DNA from: Bacteroidales bacterium
GTDB taxonomy: Bacteria; Bacteroidota; Bacteroidia; Bacteroidales; UBA932
NCBI GenBank assembly: GCA_015060335.1
Contig: SUYR01000013.1
Coordinates: 1 to 64,000, forward strand
Reading direction: 5' to 3'
Length of the DNA: 64,000 bases
Position numbers and translations under genes: made by a program. Below are positions 9,102 to 18,742 of the stretch, one piece after another. Under the pieces are notes generated by a model. The model was given only the letters and a program-made list of their open reading frames with translations. It had not been told where the DNA came from and did no database searches. Every line of letters starts with the position of its first letter. Positions within the stretch are counted from its first letter, which is position 1.

Positions 9102-11219
9102 TCAGTCTTTTACGCATCTTACAGGCATTCCGTGAGCAAAATTGTTGGCCCTGCTGTAGATTCTGCTGTTGTTGCTTTCAGCTGTGAAGTTGTCAAAGCA
9201 TAGTGAACTTGCATATACATCTGACCACGCTGAACTTACCCACATATATAGAGCCTGACCCTGGAATGAGTGCTGTCCGTTTGCAAGAGCAATGTATCCT
9301 GTAGCAGGGAAACATATTGTCTCCATCTTTGATGCATCTGCAGTGGCGAATAACTGTTCTGCCGATGCAAGCTTTGATGCAGCATCTTCGCCGGTAAAAT
9401 CAGAATTCTCGTCACCAGGAAGACGGTCTATCTTGAGATATGCTATATTGTTCCTTATGATTCTCTGTATTCTGAGATAGTAGGCATCTATGGTCTTGTA
9501 CTTCTTCACGGCGTAGATGGCTGCCTTTTCAAGACCTGCAGTCACATACAGACCTTCATAACTTGGACCGTCTTTTTCAAAGATTTCGTCTGCGTTTACC
9601 TTTGTGCTGACGCTGTTGAAGTTTCCGATTCCTGTACTGTTCTTGTAAGGAACGAGCCTCTGGATTTCGTAATATGAAGGAATGTGCCATCCTTCTGGGC
9701 AAGGCTCTCCATAACTTCCGGAAACATCCTTCCAGAATGTTTCAAGTTTAGAATATGTCACACCGCTCCTAAGCCATACTTTATCTACGCTATAGAACTT
9801 ACGGCTGCTCATAGCCTGCTCATAAGTCAGTGCGTCCGGAGCAGAGTCAGCCTCAAGAGTTCCTACATTAGGGAACGGGATATTGCGGCCCCATTGGTAG
9901 TAGTAGCCATATGTCTCGGAACTGATGATGTTCTCTTCAAATGAAGGCAGTGTAGCACCAAGGTTTCTGTCCATGAATTCAAGGTCTCCGAACTTGACGG
10001 TCTGAGTCGGAACACTCTGCTGTGTGAGTGATATTTCTACACTGCTTTTACCGAGGCTTACTGTAAATGTAGCCGATCTCTCCTCACCTGTATAATTATC
10101 TTCCACGCAACATACTCTGATGAGCGGTCCGTCAATGAATACATTATACCAGTTTTCCTCACCATTCTTTGTCAGGACTATCGGACCGGTCATCTCGGTT
10201 GTCCAGGTAAGTTCATATCCATAGAATCTGTCTGACAGATAAGGGAATGTAAGCATGCCGTTCAGAAGTTTTACTCCCTGTACGGTGAGTGTTCCAGAAC
10301 TCCAGTCAGGTGTGAAATCAGCAAAGAGCTTTCCTCCGGAATATGAAAGATTCATCACATAGTTATAATCAGCCATGACCGGGTTAGGACAGTAAACTAT
10401 ATCCTCGAATGCTTCCCCGGATGCCGTTCCTGATATCTTGAATGCGGCTCTTGTATCTGACGACTCAGACTGAATTCCAGGAGTGTAGAGAAGATAAATC
10501 TTGTCGTTCACCTTGTTTCCTGATACCTTGACAGCGGGGAGAGTTCCCATTGCAGCAGGCTTCTTTTCAAAATCCCTCACGAGTGGCCAACACTCTGTAG
10601 TTGTGTTAGTCATCTGAACTGAGGTGAGTTCAAGACCTGTAGCTTCGATGTCAACCTTTGCGAACTGACGGCCAAGTGTAACGAAAGGAGATGTTCCCAC
10701 GGAGCTTGCAATGTCAGTCTGTCCCATCATGAACAAAGGTGCTGCAGGCATCTGGCTGATGTTTAATTTAAGACCTTCAGCAAATGTGTTGTAGTCAGTA
10801 GCTCCGTCAATAGACTCGGCTGTTGTCTTCAGTACGGGATATTCTGCTCCGGTCTTGTTTCCTATTACTACTATCCTTTTCGATCCGGATGTAGGGAGAG
10901 TGATGACCTGAGACCATATCTTCTTGTCCTTAGAACCGGGCACCTCCTCCGACAGGTCAGGAGTCACTCCTTTTTCAACCATTTCCAAAAGATATCCTTT
11001 CTCTGTTGATGCGAAAATGAAGATGTCCATGTCTTCAACTTTCATCTCATCTGCACCGGCATATGATTTTGTTGAAATCATGCTTCCTGATACTCTGATG
11101 TCCAGCGTCATCTGCGACTCCTGCTGCGATGCAATGGCAGAAGTGTTGATGTCCACGTAATCCGGTGTACAGGACGCAAGTGCAAGTGTTGATAATATTG
11201 TAAGTAGTCTGTGTTTCAT
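9102..11219 (-). CDS. Fimbrillin-like lipoprotein with C-terminal FISUMP-like domain
   Basis: This 705-aa lipoprotein (lipobox LASC near residue 17) begins with a region like the FimA/Mfa1 fimbrillins of Bacteroidales, with a run of beta strands and a VEDMDIFIF segment near residue 65. From about residue 410 it resembles the FISUMP domain: GYYYQWGRN, then EPCPEGWHIPS, and a final GMPVRCVKD. Such proteins are exported to the surface; the C-terminal domain is commonly found in glycan-associated proteins. It sits between a sialidase and the phosphoesterase in the susC operon, so a role as surface glycan-binding protein is plausible. No fimbrial assembly genes are nearby, so true fimbria formation is unlikely. 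Confidence 0.7.
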   Translation of the reverse strand: MKHRLLTILSTLALASCTPDYVDINTSAIASQQESQMTLDIRVSGSMISTKSYAGADEMKVEDMDIFIFASTEKGYLLEMVEKGVTPDLSEEVPGSKDKKIWSQVITLPTSGSKRIVVIGNKTGAEYPVLKTTAESIDGATDYNTFAEGLKLNISQMPAAPLFMMGQTDIASSVGTSPFVTLGRQFAKVDIEATGLELTSVQMTNTTTECWPLVRDFEKKPAAMGTLPAVKVSGNKVNDKIYLLYTPGIQSESSDTRAAFKISGTASGEAFEDIVYCPNPVMADYNYVMNLSYSGGKLFADFTPDWSSGTLTVQGVKLLNGMLTFPYLSDRFYGYELTWTTEMTGPIVLTKNGEENWYNVFIDGPLIRVCCVEDNYTGEERSATFTVSLGKSSVEISLTQQSVPTQTVKFGDLEFMDRNLGATLPSFEENIISSETYGYYYQWGRNIPFPNVGTLEADSAPDALTYEQAMSSRKFYSVDKVWLRSGVTYSKLETFWKDVSGSYGEPCPEGWHIPSYYEIQRLVPYKNSTGIGNFNSVSTKVNADEIFEKDGPSYEGLYVTAGLEKAAIYAVKKYKTIDAYYLRIQRIIRNNIAYLKIDRLPGDENSDFTGEDAASKLASAEQLFATADASKMETICFPATGYIALANGQHSFQGQALYMWVSSAWSDVYASSLCFDNFTAESNNSRIYSRANNFAHGMPVRCVKD

Positions 11220-11230
11220 GACAGTATAGT

Positions 11231-12556
11231 TTAGATACCTAATTCACTCTTTACGATTGAGGCAGGGTAGCGAATGAATCCTATTTTTTCATTTGGATTT
11301 GCCTTTCCGAACAAGCCGCTTCCATATTCGTACATTACACATACGGAACCGTCTCCCAGAACGAGGATGTCTGAGTAGGCTGCTCTGCCGCTCCATACCT
11401 GTTTGACCATATTCCAGTTTGCACCATTGTCAAGGCTGACAGATATGCATAGATTCGATCTGCTGCTTTTGTGACAGCAGTTGCTCAGCAACAGGGTATT
11501 GCTCGGCTTACCGTTTTCCAACCAGTTTGAAACGGATCCCTGACATCCAGGGTCTATGAGACTTTCCACGACTGTGAATTCGCCCCAGGTGTCACCTCCG
11601 TCCTTGCTGATGGAATATGCCCTGTTCTTCACGTTTACATCGATGCCGGCAACCCTCATCATGGTCATGATATTGCCGTCTCCAAGTTCGACAATACAAC
11701 TTTCATTGCCTCCAACTGCTGTTTTTCCACCCATCTTCCATGTCTTTCCGTGGTCGTCTGAATAGATGCAGTGTGTATAGTTCTGATTTCCGTCAACGGA
11801 TGACTTCGGACGATGGTTAGCAGGAATGATTATTCTACCCTTGTATGGATTAGTCTGTTTCTGGATTGCATGGCAAGGACCGGTAGCATACCAGTTCATG
11901 TCCTCCTCCTTTACACTCGGGGTCAGGTCTATCGGGCCTGTCCATGTCAGTCCGTCATCATCTGAGTAACTGTACATGACACGTCTGGTGTGGCCGTCAG
12001 GGATATTGCTTATGATATCGCTGTTGAGTTTCGATGGATATCTCTGCCAACACCAGAACAATATTATTCTTCCTGTTTCCTGGTCGATTACCGGAGCCGG
12101 ATTGCCACATGTGTTGTACTGGTCGTTGTAAAGCACCGTCATTTCAGACCATGTCGCACCACCGTCTTCTGATCTCTTGACAACCAGATCAATATCTCCG
12201 GTGTCTTTATTCGAACCTATTGGGGCATTTGGAAAAGTTGCGGCATTATAGAAATCAGGCTCTGTATTTCTTGCTTCACAGAAAGCCAGAAGTGTTCCCT
12301 TTTTGGTCTGGATGAGAGCAGGAATCCTATAATAGTTGTAGTTTTCCTTGCCAGCAGTGAATATGTCGGACTTGATAGCCTTGCCATCATCTGGCAGAGG
12401 TTTCATTTCTGTGTTGTCCTGACTCGGACCACCTTCCTCAGTCGGAGGGTCAGGATTGACCCATCCTTCGCCGAAGAGAAGTTTCTCATAGCACGAGTTG
12501 AGAATAAACATGACCGACAATACGGGTATAATTATCTTTTTCATATCTGTGTTCAT
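11231..12556 (-). CDS. Exo-alpha-sialidase, lipoprotein (GH33-like), second paralogue
   Basis: This 441-aa sialidase has a lipoprotein signal with Cys22, then a low-complexity Pro/Glu linker of about 35 residues that would hold the catalytic domain away from the membrane. The YRIP motif is followed by LLAFCEAR, and five Asp boxes are visible (SEDGGATW, SDDDGLTW, SDDHGKTW, SKDGGDTW, SLDNGANW). A tyrosine in MYEYG near the C-terminus is the candidate nucleophile. The start overlaps the susD stop by one base (TAATG); an alternative ATG four codons later is equally compatible with the signal peptide. Its place just after susD suggests it is the main extracellular sialidase of the locus. Confidence 0.92.
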   Translation of the reverse strand: MNTDMKKIIIPVLSVMFILNSCYEKLLFGEGWVNPDPPTEEGGPSQDNTEMKPLPDDGKAIKSDIFTAGKENYNYYRIPALIQTKKGTLLAFCEARNTEPDFYNAATFPNAPIGSNKDTGDIDLVVKRSEDGGATWSEMTVLYNDQYNTCGNPAPVIDQETGRIILFWCWQRYPSKLNSDIISNIPDGHTRRVMYSYSDDDGLTWTGPIDLTPSVKEEDMNWYATGPCHAIQKQTNPYKGRIIIPANHRPKSSVDGNQNYTHCIYSDDHGKTWKMGGKTAVGGNESCIVELGDGNIMTMMRVAGIDVNVKNRAYSISKDGGDTWGEFTVVESLIDPGCQGSVSNWLENGKPSNTLLLSNCCHKSSRSNLCISVSLDNGANWNMVKQVWSGRAAYSDILVLGDGSVCVMYEYGSGLFGKANPNEKIGFIRYPASIVKSELGI

Positions 12557-14016
12557 TAATTGTAACCTACAGTCTGACGGATGTTAGGGTTGTCTGTGAA
12601 ACATGCTGAAGAAATAGGCCAGAGGAGAATGTTCGTTTCATTCTGACGACCTACCAGTGAAGGAATCTTGATGAATGCATATCCGAGTCTGATATAGTCA
12701 TACCAACTCTTTCCTTCGGCTGCAAATTCTTTAAGTCTTTCATTCAACAGAGCTTCGCGTACTTGTGAATCGGTGAGTTCATCCGAATAGTAATTGTCTT
12801 TTCCATATGCTCTTTTTGCCACTTTGTTCAGCCACTCAAGAGCATCACCTCCCTTTTCAAGCTCTATTTCTGCTTTGAACAGCAGTGCCTCTGAGTATCT
12901 GTATAGCGGAATGTCAGAAATGAAATATCTTACGTTCGATTCCCACTCACCAGGGAATTTGTTAATCCAAGAATACGTGTTTCCTGTCTCTGGAACAGTA
13001 TAGGACATGAATGATGTCTCGCTTCTTGTATCTGTTTCTTCTGAGGTGATGAGATTGCGGAACGTTGTGCTGAAAGAGTACCACTGATCTTGACTGCCAG
13101 TCTTGATGAGGTCGTTCTCGATGTAATATGCATCTTCAGGACATTTGCTGGTAGGAATCAGATAGTCGTCATAGTAAGTTGACATTTCTTCTGTTTCCTT
13201 CTGGAAATGAATACAGAAGATGATTTCCTTGTTCTTCTTGTTGTTTATTGAGAATACATCTGCATAGTTGTCAAGAAGGCCGTATGATGTGTTTTCCAGC
13301 ACCTTGTCCACAGCTGTTTCGGCTGCGGTGAGTTGAGCCGGATCATGTTCTCTGGTCTGATAGCACCAGAGGTAATAATCAGCCTGAAGCATATTGATAG
13401 CTCCGAGATTGCCGATGCTGCAGTCTTTAACACTTTCCGGCATGAAACTCTCTGCCTGATTGAGGTCTTTCTCTATCTGCTCATAGATCAGATATGCGGC
13501 AGAACGTGTCGGAGTGACATCATCTTTGTCGGATTCGATACCGGTAGTCATAAGTGGAGCATCTCCCCATGTGCGTACTATTGTGAAATAGCAGTATGCC
13601 CTGAGAAAGTAAGCGTTTGCCATAATCTGGTTTTTCTTAGCTAAGTCTGACCAGTCTATGTCATCAATATGCTTAAGGAGTACATTACAATCGTTTATGC
13701 ATGTGTACAGCGTGCTCCAATTGGTTCCTTTACCCTCAGATGATGTGAGTACGTTGTTGACGTGCGCATTAGCATTGAAGGATCCGAGTCCGGGTCCGAT
13801 GATGCCGCTTCTGAAATCTCCCCAGTATGTGAGATTGACCTTGTATGCATTTCTGAATGAGTAGCAGCATCCGTACATAGCGGCAGTGAAATCACTTTCC
13901 TCCTGCCACATGCTTGATGCATTGATCGAACTCTTCTGCATCACATCAAGATCATTGATGCATGAACAGCAGAGGACGATTGAGCATAGAATCATTGATA
14001 TAGTCTTGTTCTTCAT
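12556..14016 (-). CDS. SusD/RagB-family outer-membrane glycan-binding lipoprotein
   Basis: This 486-aa lipoprotein (lipobox CCSC near residue 19) has the features of the SusD family: an N-terminal helix-rich region after the signal peptide, TPR-like helices (NAYFLRAYCYFTIVRTWGD), and the C-terminal NERLKEFAAEGKSWYDYIRLG segment that is highly typical of SusD proteins. It would act as the lid of the SusC channel and capture glycan pieces at the surface. It follows susC by 11 bp. The substrate is inferred to be a sialylated oligosaccharide from the flanking sialidases. Confidence 0.95.
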   Translation of the reverse strand: MKNKTISMILCSIVLCCSCINDLDVMQKSSINASSMWQEESDFTAAMYGCCYSFRNAYKVNLTYWGDFRSGIIGPGLGSFNANAHVNNVLTSSEGKGTNWSTLYTCINDCNVLLKHIDDIDWSDLAKKNQIMANAYFLRAYCYFTIVRTWGDAPLMTTGIESDKDDVTPTRSAAYLIYEQIEKDLNQAESFMPESVKDCSIGNLGAINMLQADYYLWCYQTREHDPAQLTAAETAVDKVLENTSYGLLDNYADVFSINNKKNKEIIFCIHFQKETEEMSTYYDDYLIPTSKCPEDAYYIENDLIKTGSQDQWYSFSTTFRNLITSEETDTRSETSFMSYTVPETGNTYSWINKFPGEWESNVRYFISDIPLYRYSEALLFKAEIELEKGGDALEWLNKVAKRAYGKDNYYSDELTDSQVREALLNERLKEFAAEGKSWYDYIRLGYAFIKIPSLVGRQNETNILLWPISSACFTDNPNIRQTVGYN

Positions 14017-14027
14017 TGCCTTACAGT

Positions 14028-17000
14028 TTAGAATGTTACCTTTAGACCGAGTGATATCCTTCTTACAGGTGGGTAGTTGGCATATCCTGAATCATATGTG
14101 GAAGCTGTTCCGATTTCAGGAGAAATACCCTTGACTGCAGTGAAGTAATAGAGATTGTTTCCAGAGAGAGTTACCTGAAGATTACTCATATGAAGCTTCT
14201 TGCAGAAACTCTTTGGAACATTGTATTGAAGTGAAACTTCTCTTATACAGAGATAATCTCCTCTATAAGTGAAGATGTTGGACGCACGGTTGAAATTATC
14301 CTGTCCTGCTCCTGAGTCATTCGCCCAGAATTTAGCATATCTCGTTACATCTCCCGGCTTTTTCCAGCACTCCTTGACATATGAAGAAAGAGCATAGTTG
14401 CATGAGAATGTCGCATAGAAATATCTTCCGAGACTGTCGTCGTGGATAGAATGTCCGGCAGCATAATCGAGATATACGTTAAGCGTGAAGTCTTTGATTC
14501 TGAATGAGTTGTTAAATCCTCCAGTAACGACCGGCTCTGTCACTCCCAGACAGAACAAGTCCTGGTTCTTGGTGATTCTGCCGTCCTTGTTCCTATCTGC
14601 CCAGTTGTAGTCTCCAGCGAACTTTCTACCTGCCACGATTGTACCGTCCTTGTAGTTGAATCCTCTTGCAAGTTCGTCATAAGGTGCCAATGCTGCCTCT
14701 GCGTCTGTCTGATAGATGTCAATAGCCTTGTAACCGTAGAATCTGTAAAGCGGCTCGCCTTCTGCCAGTCCTCCGAAGTAGGTACCGTCACCATTGGAAT
14801 ACATTGTATATCCTCCGGCAGAAGTCCTGTTTCTATCCATTCCGTTGTCAGGAAGTTTCTTCACCACATTCTTGTTTATGTTCACAATCAGTTTGGATTC
14901 CCAAGAGAAATTCTCCTTTTCGATATTTCTTGTTGTAAGGTCGAATTCCCATCCCCAGAAACGGACAGTACCCATATTTGTGGTTACGCTTGAGTATCCC
15001 GAGGTATTTGGCAGATGCATGTCGTAAAGCAAGTTGGTGGTGTACTTGTCGTAGAAGTCTGCACTAAGGTAGATTCTGTTGTCAAATACTCCGAATTCGA
15101 GTCCAAGGTCAAGCTGCTTGGTAGTCTCCCAGAAGAGGTTTTCGTTAGGCATGGCAGTTCCTCTTATAGCAGCATTGCCATTGTACACGTAGGTAGCGTT
15201 GTAGTTACCCTGTGCGTCGTTGATTCCGATATTGTTGTTACCGGTAAGACCATAGCTGACACGGGCTTTCAAGTACTCTAGCCATTTCACATCCTTCATG
15301 AATGGCTCTTCAGTTACAATCCATCCTCCAGAAATTCCCGGGAAGAACCCCCATCTGTTAGCCTTCATGAATTTTGATGATGCATCATAACGGGCAACGA
15401 GTGTCAACAGGTAACGTGATTTATAATCATAGTTGATGCGGCCGAAGAAACCGATCTGCACATCCTGGTTGGACGTTGAAGTACCTGTTGTCAGCGACGA
15501 TGCGTTGATTGTAGATATCTTGTCTGAACTTCCACCTGTACCGGTTGCCTCCATAGATTTGAACATTCTGTTCTGGTACGAATATCCAAGCATTGCACTG
15601 AAATTGTGTGCATCAGCCCATTTATGCTGATACTGTGTGAATGCATCCATTTTCAGTCTCATCGTAGAAGAATGATAAGATGTTGCAGGGCGTGATGAAT
15701 CGTACATGTTTGCCTTGAGGAATGTTGACTGGTCTATCAGCTGGTTGAAGTAGGAACCAGATACATTGGCTGTCCAGCCAGGAAGGATATCGAGTTTCAG
15801 TCCGCCATTTATAGTGATGTATTGCCTGATATCGCTGTTGTCAGAGTAATAAGTATAATATATAGGCGTCTGACTGGTTGCATTGTATCCCTGAGCCGGT
15901 GTTCCGTCTTCAAAATACGTAATCTGAGTAGGTGTGGCTGACAGACCGCGTGAAATGGCATCTCTCTGATTTGCATAGGCATCCTGATCCGTGTACTGGT
16001 ATGACATGTTCAGGTTAGCCGTCAGTTTCTTGCCGATCTTTGCTTCCGCATTACTCTTGATGTTGAATTTCTTGTATCCGGTGGCAAGTCCGACTCCCTG
16101 ATCGTCAACGTAACTTGCGCTTCCGCTGTATCTCACATTCTTACCTCCACCGTCTATACCTATATAATAGTTCTGCCAGAATGCAGGTCGGAACATGATG
16201 CTTTGCCAATCAGTGTCACAGAACATCAGTGTCTTTGTCTCATCTATAGGATCGACCATTGTTTTCCATCCGGCAGGAAGGACATCACCTTCATTATAGT
16301 ATCTGGTTGAGTAGATACTGCTTCCGGTATTTCCCGATGATGCTGACCATCCTGAATTGAAATTCCAGGTTGGAGACTGGCTTATCGCAACTGCAGGACG
16401 AAGAATACTTATATATTCCTCGGCATTCAGGAAGTCGCGTTCTGTCTCAGGCTCCTGGTATGCCAGCTTCGCTTCAAATGTGACTCTCAATGGTCTTTCA
16501 TAGCTTCCTTTCTTTGTGGTAATGAGAATTACACCGTTCGAGCCCCTTGCTCCGTACACAGCACTTGATGCCGCGTCTTTCAGTACTTCAATCGATGCGA
16601 CATCATTCGGGTCTATGGTTGCCATGTTTCTTTCGACTCCGTCAACATACACGAGTGGTTCATTTCCGTTTGTGATCGATGAACCTCCACGTATTTTCAT
16701 TGAGAATCCACCTCCTGGAGTATTGTCAGTCTGTACTATATGCAGACCGGCAATCTTTCCTTTGAGTGTTTCATTCAATGACGATGCAGGAAGGTCTGCA
16801 AGTTCATCTCCGTCGAGTTTTGCAATGGCAGAGGTTATGGATTTCCTGGAAAATTCTCCATAACCTACCACGATTACCTCTTCCAGATTTAACGCTTCTT
16901 CAGCAAGCGTTATGATAATACCCGCATCTTTGTCCCCCAGTTCGTGGTAGGCGGTCTTGTAACCGATGCATCCTGCTTCCAGAGTCTTGTCCACATTCGA

Positions 17001-17198
17001 TATTTCCAGATTGAATTGGCCATTTGAGTCTGTTGAGGTACCATTCTGGGTTCCTTTTACGAATACTACTGCGCCGACTATAGGTTCCCCGTTTGTGTCG
17101 ACGACCTTACCTTTTACTGTTCTTTCTCCTTGTGCATACGTAATGCTGCAGGTCAAGATCCAGATCAAGGTTGATAAAATCAGTCTTCTCGTACTCAT
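14028..17198 (-). CDS. SusC/RagA-family TonB-dependent outer-membrane transporter
   Basis: This 1056-aa outer-membrane protein has a signal peptide ending near residue 22, a carboxypeptidase-regulatory-like domain (about 27-105), a TonB-box-like EEVIVVGYG at about 110, a plug domain with the VLKDAASSAVYGARGSNGVI signature, and a long beta-barrel ending in an aromatic residue (LGLKVTF). It would import oligosaccharides using energy from TonB. It is the first gene of the operon susC, susD, sialidase, fimbrillin-like, phosphoesterase. A good promoter and a GntR-type operator precede it, so expression is probably induced by sialic acid or a derivative. Confidence 0.95.
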   Translation of the reverse strand: MSTRRLILSTLIWILTCSITYAQGERTVKGKVVDTNGEPIVGAVVFVKGTQNGTSTDSNGQFNLEISNVDKTLEAGCIGYKTAYHELGDKDAGIIITLAEEALNLEEVIVVGYGEFSRKSITSAIAKLDGDELADLPASSLNETLKGKIAGLHIVQTDNTPGGGFSMKIRGGSSITNGNEPLVYVDGVERNMATIDPNDVASIEVLKDAASSAVYGARGSNGVILITTKKGSYERPLRVTFEAKLAYQEPETERDFLNAEEYISILRPAVAISQSPTWNFNSGWSASSGNTGSSIYSTRYYNEGDVLPAGWKTMVDPIDETKTLMFCDTDWQSIMFRPAFWQNYYIGIDGGGKNVRYSGSASYVDDQGVGLATGYKKFNIKSNAEAKIGKKLTANLNMSYQYTDQDAYANQRDAISRGLSATPTQITYFEDGTPAQGYNATSQTPIYYTYYSDNSDIRQYITINGGLKLDILPGWTANVSGSYFNQLIDQSTFLKANMYDSSRPATSYHSSTMRLKMDAFTQYQHKWADAHNFSAMLGYSYQNRMFKSMEATGTGGSSDKISTINASSLTTGTSTSNQDVQIGFFGRINYDYKSRYLLTLVARYDASSKFMKANRWGFFPGISGGWIVTEEPFMKDVKWLEYLKARVSYGLTGNNNIGINDAQGNYNATYVYNGNAAIRGTAMPNENLFWETTKQLDLGLEFGVFDNRIYLSADFYDKYTTNLLYDMHLPNTSGYSSVTTNMGTVRFWGWEFDLTTRNIEKENFSWESKLIVNINKNVVKKLPDNGMDRNRTSAGGYTMYSNGDGTYFGGLAEGEPLYRFYGYKAIDIYQTDAEAALAPYDELARGFNYKDGTIVAGRKFAGDYNWADRNKDGRITKNQDLFCLGVTEPVVTGGFNNSFRIKDFTLNVYLDYAAGHSIHDDSLGRYFYATFSCNYALSSYVKECWKKPGDVTRYAKFWANDSGAGQDNFNRASNIFTYRGDYLCIREVSLQYNVPKSFCKKLHMSNLQVTLSGNNLYYFTAVKGISPEIGTASTYDSGYANYPPVRRISLGLKVTF

Positions 17199-17241
17199 TC
17201 CAGTTCTTGTTTTTGGTTATTACTAATATATGGTTTTTATT

Positions 17242-17256
17242 ATTTGTCAGACAAAT
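17242..17256. promoter_or_regulatory. Putative GntR/FadR-family operator upstream of susC
   Basis: ATTTGTCAGACAAAT is a near-perfect palindrome around a central A. Its core TTGTCAGACAA fits the FadR-subfamily consensus TNGTNNNACNA exactly. It lies just downstream of the susC -7 box, where bound repressor would block elongation or initiation. A second TCAGACA copy at 17265-17271 lies 18 bases away in direct orientation. The half-site is shared with the site at the gntR promoter. Confidence 0.65.
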
Positions 17257-17271
17257 AAGCTAAATCAGACA

Positions 17272-17301
17272 CAAATATATAAAATCATATTAAAAATCCA
17301 A
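17272..17301 (-). promoter_or_regulatory. Promoter of the susC operon
   Basis: On the minus strand, TTG at 17299-17301 and TATATTTG at 17272-17279 are separated by 19 bases, an exact match to the Bacteroidota -33/-7 arrangement. The transcript would have a leader of about 65 bases that contains the operator. Confidence 0.7.
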
Positions 17302-17446
17302 TGAGTTCAAAGAAAATATTACTATCACAAGCTATATGATATAGTACAATGAAGAAGAATGTATAAATCTATCAAACAAGCCTTCTAATGTCGTTATGAC
17401 TATATTATTGGTCACTAAATTGATAACATACCAGTGCTGCAAGGGC

Positions 17447-17454
17447 TAAATTTG
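17447..17454 (+). promoter_or_regulatory. Promoter -7 box of the OmpA/DUF3575-like gene
   Basis: TAAATTTG matches the Bacteroidota -7 consensus and lies 23 bases upstream of the ATG at 17478. The best TTG (17420-17422) is 24 bases upstream of it, slightly long for the -33 element. Between this and the divergent susC promoter, the A/T-rich stretch 17302-17440 shows nothing else I can name. Confidence 0.5.
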
Positions 17455-17477
17455 CCATATTAAACAGATTTAGCCTT

Positions 17478-18740
17478 ATGTTGAAACGAATTCTAATTGT
17501 TTTGCTGACATTGGTTCCTGTGGGATTGTCTGCACAGGCCTTGTCGGAAATTTGGGTGACATCTGACACCCTTCAGATTTACTTCCCTCAAAATGTTTCA
17601 GAACTTCATCCGGATTTCAGAGGGAACGGTAACAGTCTTAAAAAGTTTACGGAATCTTTTCATAAGATGAAGGATACTCCGGGCAGCATGGTCAAGAGCG
17701 TGCTCATTGTTTCAGGAGCTTCTCCTGAAGGAGGTATAGATCTGAACAGACGTCTGTCGGATTCCAGAGCCAATGCCGTATTCGATTATCTTCTAGATCA
17801 GAAACTTCTGGATCCGTCGGAGGTTGAGGTCGAGTCAAGAGGTGTGGATTGGCAGGGTCTGTACAATATCATGGAGTATTCTAATCTTCCATATCGTGAG
17901 AAGGTAATGTCAATAATTGACGGTCCCGAGGTCGAGATGGTGAACGGAAAGAAGTACGAAAAACGCCAGCAGGAACTCATGAAGCTTGACGGCGGAGAAG
18001 TATGGAAAGAGATATATGACAAATATTTTCCTAATCTCCGTGGTACCATGGTGATGATTGTCTGGAATATAAAACGCGAAATCCGCAAGCCGGCACCACC
18101 TCAACCTGAGCCTGCACCCGAGCCGGAACCAGAACCTGAACCTGTTCCTGAGCCAGTACCGGAGCCGGAGCCAGAGCCGGAACCGGTTTCCGCACCGATG
18201 CCAGCCCCTGTCCCTGCATGGTCATTCAATATGGTTGCCAAGACAAATCTTCTTTATGACGCAGCCTCTATATTCAATCTCGGAGTAGAGTTCGGCTTAT
18301 GGAAAGGTCTTGTGCTGGACATCAATTATATGCACAATATATGGCTCAGAGTGGATTATTCTCATTGGTACAGAGTACATGGAGCCGAATTCGGATTGAA
18401 GTATTATATAAACAAGGAACAGCGACCGTTTGCTGCAGGTCATCATATAGGACTTGCAGCCCAGATGCTTACGTTCGATGTTACAGGTATTCTGGTGGAT
18501 GCCGATCCTTGGAAGTTCGGTCCTATGTTGACATACGGATATACTCTCCCTATAAGAAAACGTCTGAATCTGGACTTTGAAGTCGGAGTAGGTGCTCTGA
18601 TAGGCGATGTATATAAGTATGATGCAGTAGATCATCTCAGACTTCTGAGGCAGACAGACAAGGCAGCCCTTGTGCCGAAAGCCGGAGTCACTCTGCAATA
18701 TCTGATTGGAAAGAATAATTTTAATGAAAGGAGAAAATAA
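17478..18740 (+). CDS. OmpA-like / DUF3575-type outer-membrane protein with Pro-Glu linker
   Basis: This 420-aa protein has a signal peptide (cleavage near LSAQA, residue 20). Residues about 25-200 resemble an OmpA-like peptidoglycan-associating fold (VLIVSGASPEGG, then LNRRLSDSRANAVFDYL). A linker of repeated Pro-Glu pairs spans about 208-242. The C-terminal half (about 245-420) resembles DUF3575, a small beta-barrel of Bacteroidota. The architecture suggests an outer-membrane barrel tied to the cell wall; in this phylum such genes often accompany fimbriae-like lipoprotein genes. The next gene starts 2 bp after its stop. No direct link to the sialoglycan locus is evident, as it is transcribed divergently. 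Confidence 0.75.
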   Translation: MLKRILIVLLTLVPVGLSAQALSEIWVTSDTLQIYFPQNVSELHPDFRGNGNSLKKFTESFHKMKDTPGSMVKSVLIVSGASPEGGIDLNRRLSDSRANAVFDYLLDQKLLDPSEVEVESRGVDWQGLYNIMEYSNLPYREKVMSIIDGPEVEMVNGKKYEKRQQELMKLDGGEVWKEIYDKYFPNLRGTMVMIVWNIKREIRKPAPPQPEPAPEPEPEPEPVPEPVPEPEPEPEPVSAPMPAPVPAWSFNMVAKTNLLYDAASIFNLGVEFGLWKGLVLDINYMHNIWLRVDYSHWYRVHGAEFGLKYYINKEQRPFAAGHHIGLAAQMLTFDVTGILVDADPWKFGPMLTYGYTLPIRKRLNLDFEVGVGALIGDVYKYDAVDHLRLLRQTDKAALVPKAGVTLQYLIGKNNFNERRK

Positions 18741-18742
18741 TC

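Noticed and set aside
18103..18205. Repeated Pro-Glu codons in the DUF3575 gene considered as a CRISPR or tandem repeat
   Set aside because: It is in frame, encodes a periplasm-spanning linker, and has no regular spacers.
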